Shown here piece by piece: positions 44,607 to 53,602 of a stretch of 64,000 bases of DNA. The DNA is from Bog-532 sp963720945 (GTDB lineage Bacteria; Actinomycetota; Actinomycetes; Streptosporangiales; Streptosporangiaceae). Position numbers and translations under genes: made by a program. Under the pieces are notes generated by a model that worked only from the letters and a program-made list of their open reading frames with translations, did not search any database and had not been told where the DNA came from. Position 1 is the first letter of the stretch. The number at the start of each line of letters is the position of its first letter. The stretch is taken from the NCBI GenBank assembly GCA_963720945.1, contig CAVRHH010000004.1:124001-188000 (forward strand), read 5' to 3'.

Positions 44607-46214
44607 ATGCGACAGCCCTCGCTACCCCGGTCCGTGCGCCAGCCGGCACGCTACGGGGCGCTGGTGGCCGGGGCGCTGCCCCTGCTGGCCTTCCCGGGCC
44701 TCAACCTGTGGCCGCTGGCGTGGTTCGGGCTGGTGCCCGGGCTGCTGCTGATCCACCGGGCGCCATCCGCGCGGGAGGCGGGGATCCGGGGCTGGTGGCT
44801 CGGCTGCGGGTATTTCGTGGCCGCGATGTACTGGCTGGCCCCGGAGATCGGCCCCGCGGTGCTGCTCGTCGCCATCGTGATGGGCCTGCTCCTGGGCCCG
44901 TTCGGGATGATGATCTGGACCTTGCTGCGCCCGCCGGTCACCGTGCCGCGGGCCCTGGCCGCGCTTCTCGTCGTGCCGTCCTACTGGCTGGTGACGGAGT
45001 GGATCCGCTCCTGGCAGGCGCTGGGCGGCCCGTGGGCGGTGCTGGGGGCGAGCCAGTGGCAGCACCCGGCCGTGCTCGCCCTGGCCTCGGTGGGCGGGGT
45101 GTGGCTGGTCAGCTTCGTGCTGGTCGCGGCGAACGTGGCCATCCTGATCGCGATCGTGGCCAGGCGCCTGGCGGCCCGGCTCGTGTCCGCCGCCGCGCTC
45201 GCCGCCGTGATCGTGGCGGGCCCGGTGGCTTTCGCGCTGACCCCGCCCGCCCCGGTCGCCGGCGCTACGACGATCGCGCTGGTGCAGCCGGGGGTGATCA
45301 ATAACCCGGCACTGGGGGTGGACGCCAGCCAGCGGCTCACCACCAGCCTCAGCCGGCACGGCAGCCTGGGCGGGGTGCGGCCGGACCTGATCGTGTGGGG
45401 CGAGAGCAGCGTCTCCTTCCACCTGCAGGACGATCAGGTGCTGCTGCGGGAGATCGAGAAGCTGTCGGCCACCGACAACGCGCAGATCCTGGTCAACCAG
45501 GACTCGGTGTACGAGGGCGAGCACAGCAAGGTCGCGGTGCTGGTCGGGCGCAACGGGATCGATGGCACGTACATCAAGACCCGGCTGGTGCCGTTCGGGG
45601 AGTACATCCCCTTCCGCTCGGCACTGTCCTGGCTGACCAGCATCAGCAAGGCGGCGCCGGTCAACATGGTGCCGGGCGACGGGGCGCACCCGCTGCGGGT
45701 CACCGAGCCCGGCGGCCGGGTGCTGACGATCGGCCCGCTGATCTGCTTCGAGTCGGCGTTCCCGGACATGGCGCGGGTGGACACCGACGAGGGGGCGCAG
45801 GTGATCGTCTACCAGACGGCCGACTTGACGTTCCAGGGCACCTGGGCGCTGGCCCAGCACGCGTCGCTGGGTGCGCTGCGCGCCGCCGAGACCGGCCGCC
45901 CGGTCGTGCAAGCCGCGCTGACCGGCGATTCGGCCGCCTTCGACGCCCGGGGCCGGCTGGTGGCCTGGATGGGGGCCTCGCAGCACGGGGTCACCGACGT
46001 CCGGCTGACGCTGCCGGCGGCCACGTCCCGGACTGTGTACGACCGTCTCGGCGACTTCGTTCCGTGGACCGCGGCCGGCATCGTCGCGGTGTTCGCTTTG
46101 GCTTTGCTGGCTGCGCGGATTCGCCGGCGCGGGGATTATCGCGGCAAGGGTGGTGCGGCTGGCGGCGATGGGGCACAATATGACGCAGGCACCGGGATGC
46201 ACGTACCCGGGTAG
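44607..46214 (+). CDS. lnt: Apolipoprotein N-acyltransferase
   Basis: A 535-residue membrane enzyme that adds the third acyl chain to lipoproteins. About seven N-terminal helices precede a nitrilase-type catalytic domain. The catalytic triad is visible: Glu266 in VWGESSVSF, Lys324 in IKTRLVPFGEY and Cys380 in ICFESAFPD. The ATG at 44607 has a GGAG box nine bases upstream; the frame extends further but into the operator region. It is divergent from the MarR-GNAT gene. Confidence 0.92.
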   Translation: MRQPSLPRSVRQPARYGALVAGALPLLAFPGLNLWPLAWFGLVPGLLLIHRAPSAREAGIRGWWLGCGYFVAAMYWLAPEIGPAVLLVAIVMGLLLGPFGMMIWTLLRPPVTVPRALAALLVVPSYWLVTEWIRSWQALGGPWAVLGASQWQHPAVLALASVGGVWLVSFVLVAANVAILIAIVARRLAARLVSAAALAAVIVAGPVAFALTPPAPVAGATTIALVQPGVINNPALGVDASQRLTTSLSRHGSLGGVRPDLIVWGESSVSFHLQDDQVLLREIEKLSATDNAQILVNQDSVYEGEHSKVAVLVGRNGIDGTYIKTRLVPFGEYIPFRSALSWLTSISKAAPVNMVPGDGAHPLRVTEPGGRVLTIGPLICFESAFPDMARVDTDEGAQVIVYQTADLTFQGTWALAQHASLGALRAAETGRPVVQAALTGDSAAFDARGRLVAWMGASQHGVTDVRLTLPAATSRTVYDRLGDFVPWTAAGIVAVFALALLAARIRRRGDYRGKGGAAGGDGAQYDAGTGMHVPG

Positions 46215-46276
46215 TTCTTCTGGACAGGCGTGAGGACGCAGGGGAAGGCGAACCTCGTCGTCTGCCAGGAGGAACG

Positions 46277-46768
46277 GTGTCTGCACAAGGTGTGTTGCAT
46301 ATTCATTCAGCGCCCCCGGCGCTGAGCCCGCACATTGAGTGGGCCGTCGCGGGGGTTCTTGGCGTACCCGTGGATTTGCCATGGGTCAGCCAGCCCGCGG
46401 CGCCCGGAACGTTGCGCGCGGAACTCACGTGGGAAGGCCGCCCGGGCACGGCCGGGGCGGTTGCCTCGGCACTGTCCGGGTGGAACCGGCTGCGTTTTGA
46501 GGTCACCGAGGATCCGAGCGACGGATGTGACGGCATACGCCACAGTTACACGCCGACACTCGGCACGTTCACGGCGGTGACCAGTGGCAACGGGGACATT
46601 CTGATACCAGAGGGACGGCTGCGCACTGCCCTGGCGATGGCCCAGACCGACTCCTCGCTCCGCGCTGAACTGGACCGACTACTCGGCCGCGCCTGGGACG
46701 AGGAACTGGATGCGTTCCGCTGCGGCGGCGACGGCGCGCCCGTACGCTGGCTGCACGCCACCGGCTGA
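46277..46768 (+). CDS. DUF3145-type protein
   Basis: A 163-residue protein with a strong AGGAGGAAC ribosome site before the GTG start. It carries the conserved actinobacterial sequence LHIHSAPPALSPHIEWAVAG, then VTEDPSDGCDGIRHSYTPTLG and GDILIPEGRLRTALA. This family is nearly universal in actinomycetes but has no known function. It begins 62 bases after lnt and may share its transcript. Confidence 0.88.
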   Translation: MSAQGVLHIHSAPPALSPHIEWAVAGVLGVPVDLPWVSQPAAPGTLRAELTWEGRPGTAGAVASALSGWNRLRFEVTEDPSDGCDGIRHSYTPTLGTFTAVTSGNGDILIPEGRLRTALAMAQTDSSLRAELDRLLGRAWDEELDAFRCGGDGAPVRWLHATG

Positions 46769-47037
46769 CCCGGCCCTCCACTCAGCGACGAGAACGGCTC
46801 TCAGTGACGAGGCTTACAGGGGCGGGACGATCGGCGGGCTGCGGCATCACGTGGACTGGCCACCGCGTGGTGACTCGGCCCGGGTACAGTACAGGCAAAT
46901 TCATCCGAACGTAGTAACGACTAACTCGGCGCCCTATGCGAACATAGTATCGATGGGCTATCGGGGGTAGGCTCTGGCCTGTTGCACAGCGTGATCCCCC
47001 CATCACGGAGGATAAGTAAGTTCACGTGGAGAGTTAG

Positions 47038-47319
47038 ATGATCAAGGTATCGAAGCCAGTCCGCGACGGTTCCGTCCGCGTCACCTTCACCCTGCCGGCC
47101 GACGAGCCCCCCGGGCCCGTATCGGTGGTCGGCGACTTCAACAACTGGGACCCCTTCGCCCACCCGCTGCGGAAGCGCTCGAACGGTATCCGGAGCACCG
47201 TGGTCAGCGCCCCGACCGGAAGCACACTGCGCTTCCGCTATCTGGCCGCAGGCGGCCACTGGTTCGACGACGACGGCGCCCACGCCATAGACGGGCACGG
47301 CGCCACCATCTCCGTCTGA
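47038..47319 (+). CDS. Small CBM48/glycogen-binding-domain protein
   Basis: A 93-residue protein that is a single early-set beta domain: RVTFTLPADEPPGPVSVVGD, FNNWDPFAHPLRKRSNG, and LRFRYLAAGGHWFDDDGAHA. The GDFNNWDP and RYLAAGG..F motifs belong to glycogen-branching-enzyme/AMPK-beta-type carbohydrate-binding modules. Here the module stands alone with no catalytic domain. A GGAGAG box precedes the ATG. It may bind glycogen or another glucan. Confidence 0.9.
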   Translation: MIKVSKPVRDGSVRVTFTLPADEPPGPVSVVGDFNNWDPFAHPLRKRSNGIRSTVVSAPTGSTLRFRYLAAGGHWFDDDGAHAIDGHGATISV

Positions 47320-47414
47320 CCGCGTCCCTGGCTCCGGGCAGCCCCTCCGGCGCGCAAGCGCCAGGACGCTGCCCGTAGCCGGGGCCGGGTTTTCCAGGGC
47401 GGGGCCATCCGGTC

Positions 47415-48059
47415 CTAGCGGGCGGGGCCGCCCGCGGGCGGCCACTGGGTGATAGAGGCGTTTTCAACCAGTGCCCGGGCGATCGGCCGGCTCGGGGACG
47501 GCGGCGGTGCGGTCGCCACCCGGATCGGGCCGCCGTGGGTCACGATGATCAGCTCCGCTCCGGGCCGGGACGCGGTGATCCGGCCCAGCGCGCGGTGAAC
47601 GCGCCCGTACATGTCGGCCACGCTTTCGCCGCCGGGCGGCCGCTGGAAGGGGTGTTGCCAGAGCATGTCCAGAGCATCCTCGGGCCCCCCGGCGATCGAG
47701 GGGGCCCCGGTAATCTCCGCGGCCGCGGGCGAGGCCGCGACGAGTCCATCGAGGACGCCGAGCCCCTGCTCGCGCAGGTCCGGGTCGTACTCGACCGGGA
47801 TCCCGAGGATGGCCGCGATGATGTCCGCGGTCTCGGCCGCCCGCGCGAGGTCGCTGGCCACGATCAGGCTGGCCCGGGGTGCGCGGCACACGAGTTCCCG
47901 TGCCGCGACCGCGGCCTGCTCGCGGCCGACGGCGGTAAGCCCGGGCGCGTTCGGGGACTGGCCCTGGACCCGGCCGGAAACGTTCCAGCCGCTCTGCCCG
48001 TGCCGGACCAGCCATAGGGTGCCAGACGCCTCCGGCCCGGGACTGCTCAGTCCGGCCAT
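47415..48059 (-). CDS. Histidine phosphatase (phosphoglycerate-mutase-like)
   Basis: A 214-residue protein. LVRHGQSGWN carries the phospho-accepting His, VASDLARAAETA has the second Arg, and IIVTHGGPIRV the second His. The ATG at 48059 (GAGGGG box) is chosen; the frame also opens at a GTG at 48116. It acts as a phosphatase on a small metabolite. It is the last gene of a minus-strand group with a VOC protein and a ComA-like synthase. Confidence 0.82.
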   Translation of the reverse strand: MAGLSSPGPEASGTLWLVRHGQSGWNVSGRVQGQSPNAPGLTAVGREQAAVAARELVCRAPRASLIVASDLARAAETADIIAAILGIPVEYDPDLREQGLGVLDGLVAASPAAAEITGAPSIAGGPEDALDMLWQHPFQRPPGGESVADMYGRVHRALGRITASRPGAELIIVTHGGPIRVATAPPPSPSRPIARALVENASITQWPPAGGPAR

Positions 48060-48105
48060 CCCCTCGCCGCATTCCGGCGCGCCCGCGGTGCCTGGTTCCC
48101 GCAAT

Positions 48106-48139
48106 GCTCCCCCCACCTCCGGGCTCCCCCCACCTCCGG
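48106..48139. repeat. 17-bp tandem duplication
   Basis: GCTCCCCCCACCTCCGG is present twice in direct succession (48106-48122 and 48123-48139), upstream of the phosphatase gene. Each copy contains a ribosome-site-like GGAGG on the minus strand. Confidence 0.75.
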
Positions 48140-48148
48140 CCGGCGCCG

Positions 48149-48547
48149 CTAATACTGCAGCCGCGGGTCGTCGTAGTTCTTGAACTCGATCACGTTGCTG
48201 GACGGATCGGCCAGGAAAATCGTCCGGTGCTGCTCCGCCGTTCCCTCGAACCGCAGGACCGGTCCGGACAATACTCGCAGCTTGCGGTGCTCCACGAGAC
48301 GGAGCAGCCGGTCGAAGTCCTCGGCCGCCGCGAAACTGACCCCGAAGTGCCGCGGGTAGGGGACCGGCTCGTCGGGCACGTCCGCGTGCAGGTGGCAGAC
48401 GAGCTGATCGCCGAAGAAGTCAAGGGTGATCCGGTCGGCGTACCGGCGGGCCAGCTTGGCCCCCAGGCCGAAGACGTAGAAGTCCATCGCCTCGTCCAGA
48501 TCGCGCGCGGGAATCGCGATGTGGCAGGCGTCGTGCGCGTTACGCAT
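48149..48547 (-). CDS. VOC-family (glyoxalase/bleomycin-resistance fold) protein
   Basis: A 132-residue protein with a metal-binding VOC fold: ACHIAIPARDLDEAMDFYVF carries the first ligand His, LVCHLHAD the next, and FLADPSSNVIEFKNYDDP the terminal Glu. It would catalyse an isomerisation, lyase or dioxygenase step. It lies between the phosphatase and the ComA-like gene on the same strand. Confidence 0.88.
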   Translation of the reverse strand: MRNAHDACHIAIPARDLDEAMDFYVFGLGAKLARRYADRITLDFFGDQLVCHLHADVPDEPVPYPRHFGVSFAAAEDFDRLLRLVEHRKLRVLSGPVLRFEGTAEQHRTIFLADPSSNVIEFKNYDDPRLQY

Positions 48548-48595
48548 GAGTCTTTCCTCGTTTCAGGTGCCGTTGTGTTTCCGTGGGGCGGTGTT

Positions 48596-48700
48596 TCAGG
48601 CCGCGGACGGCCTCTTTTCAGGCCGCGGACGGTCTCGCGTCGGCGGACGGTCTCAGGCCGCGGACGGTCTCGCGTCGGCGGACGGCCTGGCGTCGGCGGC
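48596..48700. repeat. Short tandem repeats, GCCGCGGACGGTCT family
   Basis: Several copies of a 14-17 base unit built on CAGGCCGCGGACGG, alternating with GCGTCGGCGGACGG. They fill the gap before the VOC gene and extend into the 3' end of the ComA-like gene, where they encode ADARPS repeats. Confidence 0.75.
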
Positions 48701-49462
48701 CGCCGCCGGGCGCGCGGGGCGGGCGGAACGCAGCGGGCCACCGGTGGTCAGGTCCAGCAGGGTGTCGCCGCGCAGCCCGCGGCGCAGGGTCTCCACCCCG
48801 ATCACGTCCACGGCGGCCACGTTGCCCAGGTTCACCGCCGGGCCGACCGCCCGGATCATCTCGACCTGCAGGTCCTTGGTCGGGGCCTCGAACATGATCA
48901 CCGCCGGATCGATCGCCCGCAGAACGGCGGACAGCACGTCGGCCCGCATGTGCCCGTCGGCGCGGGCGATGCCGCTGTGGCCGCTTTCCCGCGCCTCGGT
49001 GATCACCATGCAGGCACCCGCGTCCAGGTCCTGGGCGAGGGCGTCCACCCAGCCGGACGGCGTCAGCAGCGCCGAACGGTCCGCGTCCTTGTAGCCGACC
49101 TCGGACAGGATCGGCCGCACGCCCGCCAGCCGCCGCACGTAGCTGGCCTTGCCCTCCTGGTCCAGCGGGATCGTCCCGTTGGACACCTCGATGTGCGTCG
49201 CCCCGCTGCGCTCCACCAGGGTGAGGTAGTCGGCCAGCCGACCGCTCCACACGAAGTGCTCGAACAGGGTCCCGCCGAAGTAGAAGCCGATGCCCGCGTC
49301 TTTCAGTGCGCCGGTTTTGCGATCCAGGTCCTTGGTGACCAGCGCGGTGCCCCAGCCGAACTTCACCAGGTCGATGTGCTCGCCGTGACTGTCGATCAGG
49401 TCGGCGAACGCGCGGGTGGGCAGGCCCGTGTCGATAACCATGGTGATGCCGGGCTGAGTCAT
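48653..49462 (-). CDS. ComA-like phosphosulfolactate synthase family protein
   Basis: A 269-residue TIM-barrel protein with a strong AGGAGG ribosome site. It has MVIDTGLPTRAFADLIDSHG, then IDLVKFGWGTALV, GIGFYFGGTLFEHFV, THIEVSNGTIPLD and VMITEARESGHSG, as in ComA, which adds sulfite to phosphoenolpyruvate. In archaea this starts coenzyme M synthesis; related bacterial proteins occur in Bacillus and actinomycetes with little-defined roles. The C-terminal 20 residues come from the tandem repeat. It is first in a group with VOC and phosphatase genes. Confidence 0.8.
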   Translation of the reverse strand: MTQPGITMVIDTGLPTRAFADLIDSHGEHIDLVKFGWGTALVTKDLDRKTGALKDAGIGFYFGGTLFEHFVWSGRLADYLTLVERSGATHIEVSNGTIPLDQEGKASYVRRLAGVRPILSEVGYKDADRSALLTPSGWVDALAQDLDAGACMVITEARESGHSGIARADGHMRADVLSAVLRAIDPAVIMFEAPTKDLQVEMIRAVGPAVNLGNVAAVDVIGVETLRRGLRGDTLLDLTTGGPLRSARPARPAAAADARPSADARPSAA

Positions 49463-49599
49463 GAGAAGCCTCCTGGGCGGTCGGTGCCGGTCGTGCTGCG
49501 GACACGGCCTATCTTTGACACCGCTGGTGGGGACACCATCCGCTGCGGATGCGAACCTGGTGAACGCCCTGAGCAGGCAGATTCGCGAGCCCGGATTTC

Positions 49600-50412
49600 T
49601 TACCCGGTTCCCAGGGAACGCACAGCATTCGTCCCGTGAACGGCCGGCCAGGCGGTCCCCTCCAGGACCGCACGCAGCGATGACATTCCCCTCGCGGTGT
49701 GGCTCTTGACCGCACCCTTGCTGATCCCCATCATTTCCGCGATCTGCGCCTCGGACAGGTCGGCGTAGTACCGCAGCACGAGCGCCTGCCGCTGCCGGTC
49801 CGGCAGCCCCCGCAGCGCGGTGATCACGGCGCTGCGCTCCGGCAGCGAGATCGCGCCCTGCTCGGCGCTGGGCATGTCCGGTGCGGGCTTGGGCGCGTTG
49901 CGGTCGATGACGCTGCGGTGCCGCAGCACCGAGCGGGACCGGTTCACCACCGCCTGCTTCAGGTACGACAGCGCTTTTTCCTCGTCCCGCAGCCGGTGCC
50001 AGCCGTCGTGCATGGCGATGAAGCACTCCTGCACCACTTCTTCAGCGGTCGGCTCGTCCCGCACCAGCAGCACCGCCAGCCGGACCAGCGAACGATAATG
50101 GCCGCTGTACAGCTTCATCACCGCTTCATCGGCCAGCATCTCCAGCTTCACCGCGGTGGCGATTCTTCCCGGCACGAGGGTGTCAGTGACCGAGGTCCGC
50201 TGGGCGGTACCCGGTCCGGACGCGGCCGATACGCCCTGGTCAGGATCGACGGCCTCATACTCGTGCAACCAATCACTAAATTGCGCAAGACCCACACTTA
50301 CGTTGTATGTCCTGGCGTAGCGTCCGGATTGATGCACGGTTACCTGCCGGTAGACACGAGCGAGGAGTTCTTCCTCGCGGCTGCTTCCGGTGTCATTCCC
50401 GGCGGTCGTCAT
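49600..50412 (-). CDS. ECF-type sigma-70 family sigma factor
   Basis: A 270-residue protein. An N-terminal extension of about 90 residues precedes the sigma regions: region 2 (YRSLVRLAVLLVRDEPTAEE, then WHRLRDEEKALSYLKQAVVN) and region 4 (LPDRQRQALVLRYYADLSEA, QIAEMMGISKGAVKSHTARG). The extension is unusual for the ECF family and has no recognised fold. The start codon overlaps the stop of the sigma gene upstream (ATGA, 50409-50412). No anti-sigma gene is adjacent. Confidence 0.85.
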   Translation of the reverse strand: MTTAGNDTGSSREEELLARVYRQVTVHQSGRYARTYNVSVGLAQFSDWLHEYEAVDPDQGVSAASGPGTAQRTSVTDTLVPGRIATAVKLEMLADEAVMKLYSGHYRSLVRLAVLLVRDEPTAEEVVQECFIAMHDGWHRLRDEEKALSYLKQAVVNRSRSVLRHRSVIDRNAPKPAPDMPSAEQGAISLPERSAVITALRGLPDRQRQALVLRYYADLSEAQIAEMMGISKGAVKSHTARGMSSLRAVLEGTAWPAVHGTNAVRSLGTG

Positions 50413-50975
50413 GAAAGTGGTCCTTCCTCGTCATCGGCGAATGGGTCGTAGGGTCCGAGACTCGCTCTCAATTTGGCCCGGGCGGCGAACACGTGCGCGG
50501 CGACGGTTCCGCTGGCGATGCCGAGCTTGTCCGCGATCTCGCTGTTCTTCATGCCGAAGAGCCAGCGCATCACCGCGACCGCGTGCTGCTGTGGCGGCAG
50601 GGTCAGCATGGCCTGCCAGCATCGCTCCAGCGCGACGGCAGACAGCGCTTCCGCCGGGATATCCACCACCGGGGGCTGGTACTCCGCTTCCAGTCTCGGC
50701 AGCCGGTCACGGAAGGCGGCGTTCTGGCGGAACGCGCTGATCGCCAGGTTGCCGATCGTGGTGCGCAGCCAGCGCAGGCGCTGCAGGTCATGAAGACCGC
50801 GGATAGTTGGCCAGTGCATGGTGGCGGCCATGAATGTGGACTGAACGAGGTCTTCGGCCAGTGCGCGGTCGCCGCGGGTCAGGACGTATGCGTACCCGAA
50901 CAGGCCCTCCGCGTGGGCCACGAAACAGCCGGCCAGTTCTTCGTCCCGATCCGGCGGGATCTTGTCAGCCGTCAC
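50409..50975 (-). CDS. ECF-type sigma factor, first of a coupled pair
   Basis: A 188-residue minimal ECF protein. Region 2 is AEGLFGYAYVLTRGDRALAE with DLVQSTFMAATMHWPTIRG; region 4 is LPPQQHAVAVMRWLFGMKNS followed by EIADKLGIASGTVAAHVFAA. It is translationally coupled to a second sigma gene, which is uncommon. The promoter lies in the 260 bases upstream. Confidence 0.85.
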   Translation of the reverse strand: MTADKIPPDRDEELAGCFVAHAEGLFGYAYVLTRGDRALAEDLVQSTFMAATMHWPTIRGLHDLQRLRWLRTTIGNLAISAFRQNAAFRDRLPRLEAEYQPPVVDIPAEALSAVALERCWQAMLTLPPQQHAVAVMRWLFGMKNSEIADKLGIASGTVAAHVFAARAKLRASLGPYDPFADDEEGPLS

Positions 50976-51236
50976 CTGAGCCTCCGGCCGTGGGCCGTGG
51001 CCGCGCCCTCGTATCCGGGCCGGACCACTCTGAAATTAACCTCACATCGCTAGGTCGCGCGAGGGTGGGCAACCGTTTAGCCGGCCCGTTCCTGGCTAGC
51101 GGAATGTCGGAGCCGGGTACTTACGGGCCTCCTGCGGCCCGGACTATGCGTGCATCGTCGGGATGAGGTCGCGGGGAGAAACGGCTCCGGCAGGAACGGG
51201 CTTGCCTTCGACCCTGCGGAGGCGAGGGAGGCACAG

Positions 51237-51617
51237 ATGGTGCGCAAGATCGGCACGCTACTGCTGTTCACGGCGGCGGCCGGGGCGGCAGCCTGGAGCG
51301 CCTGGCCGGGCTCCTCCGCGGTCAGCAATGCCGCCATGGCCCGGGCCGACGGCGTGGATGCCGAGGCCCCGCCCCGGTCTGGTCGGTGCCGGGCTAGGAC
51401 GTCTCCCGTAGCACAATTCAGGCGATCATCCACTCGCCTTGATCCACGCGAACCACAGCCGAAGATCTACGGGACACGCCCCCGCCGGCCGTGGGGTTTC
51501 GCCGCCGGTCAGGCGGCTTGCTGGGGTGGTCCGTGGGAGTGGAGGGTGCGGCCGTCGGGTGCGGTGGCGGTGCGGGTGCCGTCGGGGTGGCAGGTGATTT
51601 GCCAGCCCCAGCGGTGA
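51237..51617 (+). CDS. Small membrane/secreted protein, truncated
   Basis: An excellent GGGAGG ribosome site precedes ATG 51237. The first 30 residues, MVRKIGTLLLFTAAAGAAAW, look like a signal anchor. After about residue 50 the frame runs antisense through the HNH gene and no longer looks like protein. It is probably the 5' end of a gene whose rest is lost. No family is recognised. Confidence 0.35.
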   Translation: MVRKIGTLLLFTAAAGAAAWSAWPGSSAVSNAAMARADGVDAEAPPRSGRCRARTSPVAQFRRSSTRLDPREPQPKIYGTRPRRPWGFAAGQAACWGGPWEWRVRPSGAVAVRVPSGWQVICQPQR

Positions 51618-53300
51618 ATCGCGATCTGGTGATGAAACCGGCAGAACAATCGGAGGTTTCCCAGGCTGGTGGGGCCGCCTGTGGCCCAGGGGATCAGGTG
51701 GTGCACTTCGCAGGCGGACGGCGGCTGGGTGCAGCCGGGGAACTGGCAGTGCTGGTCGCGCTGGATGACGGCGGTGCGCAGGTGCGCGGGGATGGTGCGG
51801 GTGGCCCGGCCGAGGTCTAGCGGCTGGCTGGGGGTGTTAAAGGGGGCGCCGAGGACGGTGCCGCGCAGGTGCGAGGCGAGCCCGCCGGGCCCGGACAGCA
51901 GGTCCAGGCTCCAGCGCAGGATCGTGGCGTGCAGCCGTTGCCGGGTGGCTGCCAGGCAGCCGGATATCCCGCAGTCCCGGCCGCCCGCGCCGCCGGGGCG
52001 CGGTACGGGGCCGGGGCCCGGGCCGGGGCCGGGGAACGGGCCGGGGCCAGAACCCAGGACGTGGCCGGGGCAGGCGGCTGGCTGGTTCGCGTCGCGGCTT
52101 TCCCGCGGCCCGTCCGGGTGGTCTTCCCGCTGCCCGTCCGCGTGGTCTTCTTGCGGCCTGCCCGGGTGGCCTTCCGGCCGGCCGTCCGCGTGGCTTTCCT
52201 GCGGCCCGTCCGCGTCGTCTTCCGGCGGCCCGTCCGTGTGGTCCTCCGGCCTGCCGCCCGGGTGTCTTCCTGCGGGTGGTCGGCGTGGCGGTGGCCGTGG
52301 GCGGTGAGCCAGACGGTGGTGAGCTGGTCCAGGACCTGCCAGTCGATCTGGCCGGTCACGATCGTGGTCAGCACCGCATCACACGCGGCGGCTTCGGCGG
52401 CCGGGCCGGTCAGGTACGCCGATCCCGGCCCGGCCGCCGCCCGCGCGGGGGTCCAGGAACGTTCCAGGACGGAGCCGCCGCGCAGGCCGGTCAGGTCGCC
52501 CAGGTCGATGTGCACGCTCAGGTGCGGGGGCTGCCCGTCCCGGCCGCCGATCATCTGCCCGCCGATCAGCCGCCGGCAGGCTTCCTCGATCGCGTCGTGG
52601 CGGCGCTGCGCGGCGGTGCGGGTATCTTCCGGCCCCGCCCGCTGCCCCAAAGCCTCCAGCACCACCGTCAGGGCGGCCGCGCAGGCGGGGGTCAGGTCCG
52701 CGTGCAGCCGCCCGGCGCCGCCGAACGTGGTGCCCAGCCACAGCGCCCGCTCCTCGAACCCGTCATCACCCGTGTCGGGGCGAGGCCTGGGCGCGGTCGA
52801 GCATCTCCCGGGCCAGCCGCGCCAGATCATGCTGATCCGCGCCGCCCAGCACCGCCGCCAGCAAGATCCCGTCCGCGTCCTCGCGGTAGATCTTCGGGGA
52901 GCTTGTCGGTCCAGTCGCAGATCAGCCGGGCCAGCGAGACGGGAAGCTGCCCGGCGGCCAGCGCGGCGGCGATCACGGGATGCGCGGCCAGCCGCCGCGC
53001 CCACCCGGCCGCCGCGGCGGCGGCGCTCTTGGTGATGCGGTGCGGGCGCGCGCAGCCAGGACCCGGGCCCGTAATACCCGTCCGCCTCATACCCCTGCTG
53101 GGCGGTGAACACCGCAGGATCCGCGCGCGGGCGGCGGTGTGCTGCGCTTCGGCGTGCTCCAGCCCGATCAGCGCCTCGGCCTGCGCGGCCGTGCCCAGGC
53201 TGCCCGCGTCACAGCCGGCCAGATACCCCAGCCCGGCCCGCACCATCGCCAGCGCCTGGCCCGTACTGGACGGCGCGGCCGGCTCGGTGGCGGTGCACAT
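51509..53300 (-). pseudogene. DUF222/13E12-type HNH endonuclease, multiply frameshifted
   Basis: Reading the complement from ATG 53300, successive parts of one protein lie in different frames. The order is the N-terminal DUF222 part (LGYLAGCDAGSLGTAAQAEA), FTAQQGYEADGYYGPGSWL, then RRLAAHPVIAAALAAGQLPV, KIYREDADGILLAAVLGG, the central block (FEERALWLGTTFGGAGRLHA), a Thr/Arg-rich repeat insert, and HLRGTVLGAPFNTPSQPLDL with QRDQHCQFPGCTQPPSACEV and HHLIPWATGGPTSLGNLRLF (the HNH zinc and catalytic residues). At least four frame breaks exist. The family consists of repetitive, probably mobile, actinobacterial nucleases. Confidence 0.85.
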
Positions 53301-53510
53301 GGGGCGGGTCACCTCCCCGGGGGGGCAGGAACGGTTCGTTACTCGATTACTAGTTCGATAATAACGAGAGGGTCCGACAGTTTCGGGCTCCCGAACGCGA
53401 GAACGCGAGAACGCTAATGAAATTCCGGGGAGCGGGCGACGACCAGGCCTGATTCATAGGCGGTGACCACGGCCTGCGTCCTGAGGCGGCGGGCTGCGGC
53501 TCCGGCTGCG

Positions 53511-53580
53511 CGACGCCTGAGGAAGCGCCGGTGGGACGCCTGAGGCGGCGCCCGTGGGAGGCCTGAGGCAGCAGCGGCCT
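53511..53580. repeat. 24-bp degenerate tandem repeat
   Basis: Three imperfect copies of GACGCCTGAGGCGGCGCCCG-type units with GTGGG at the end, just upstream of the aldehyde dehydrogenase gene. A fourth partial copy of CCTGAGGCGGCG lies at about 53480. Confidence 0.65.
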
Positions 53581-53602
53581 GTGGCCGGATAGCCTGCTGA
53601 TC

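Noticed and set aside
51509..53300. Several separate small genes instead of one HNH gene
   Set aside because: The pieces fit end to end in the order of a DUF222-HNH protein, so one broken gene explains them better.
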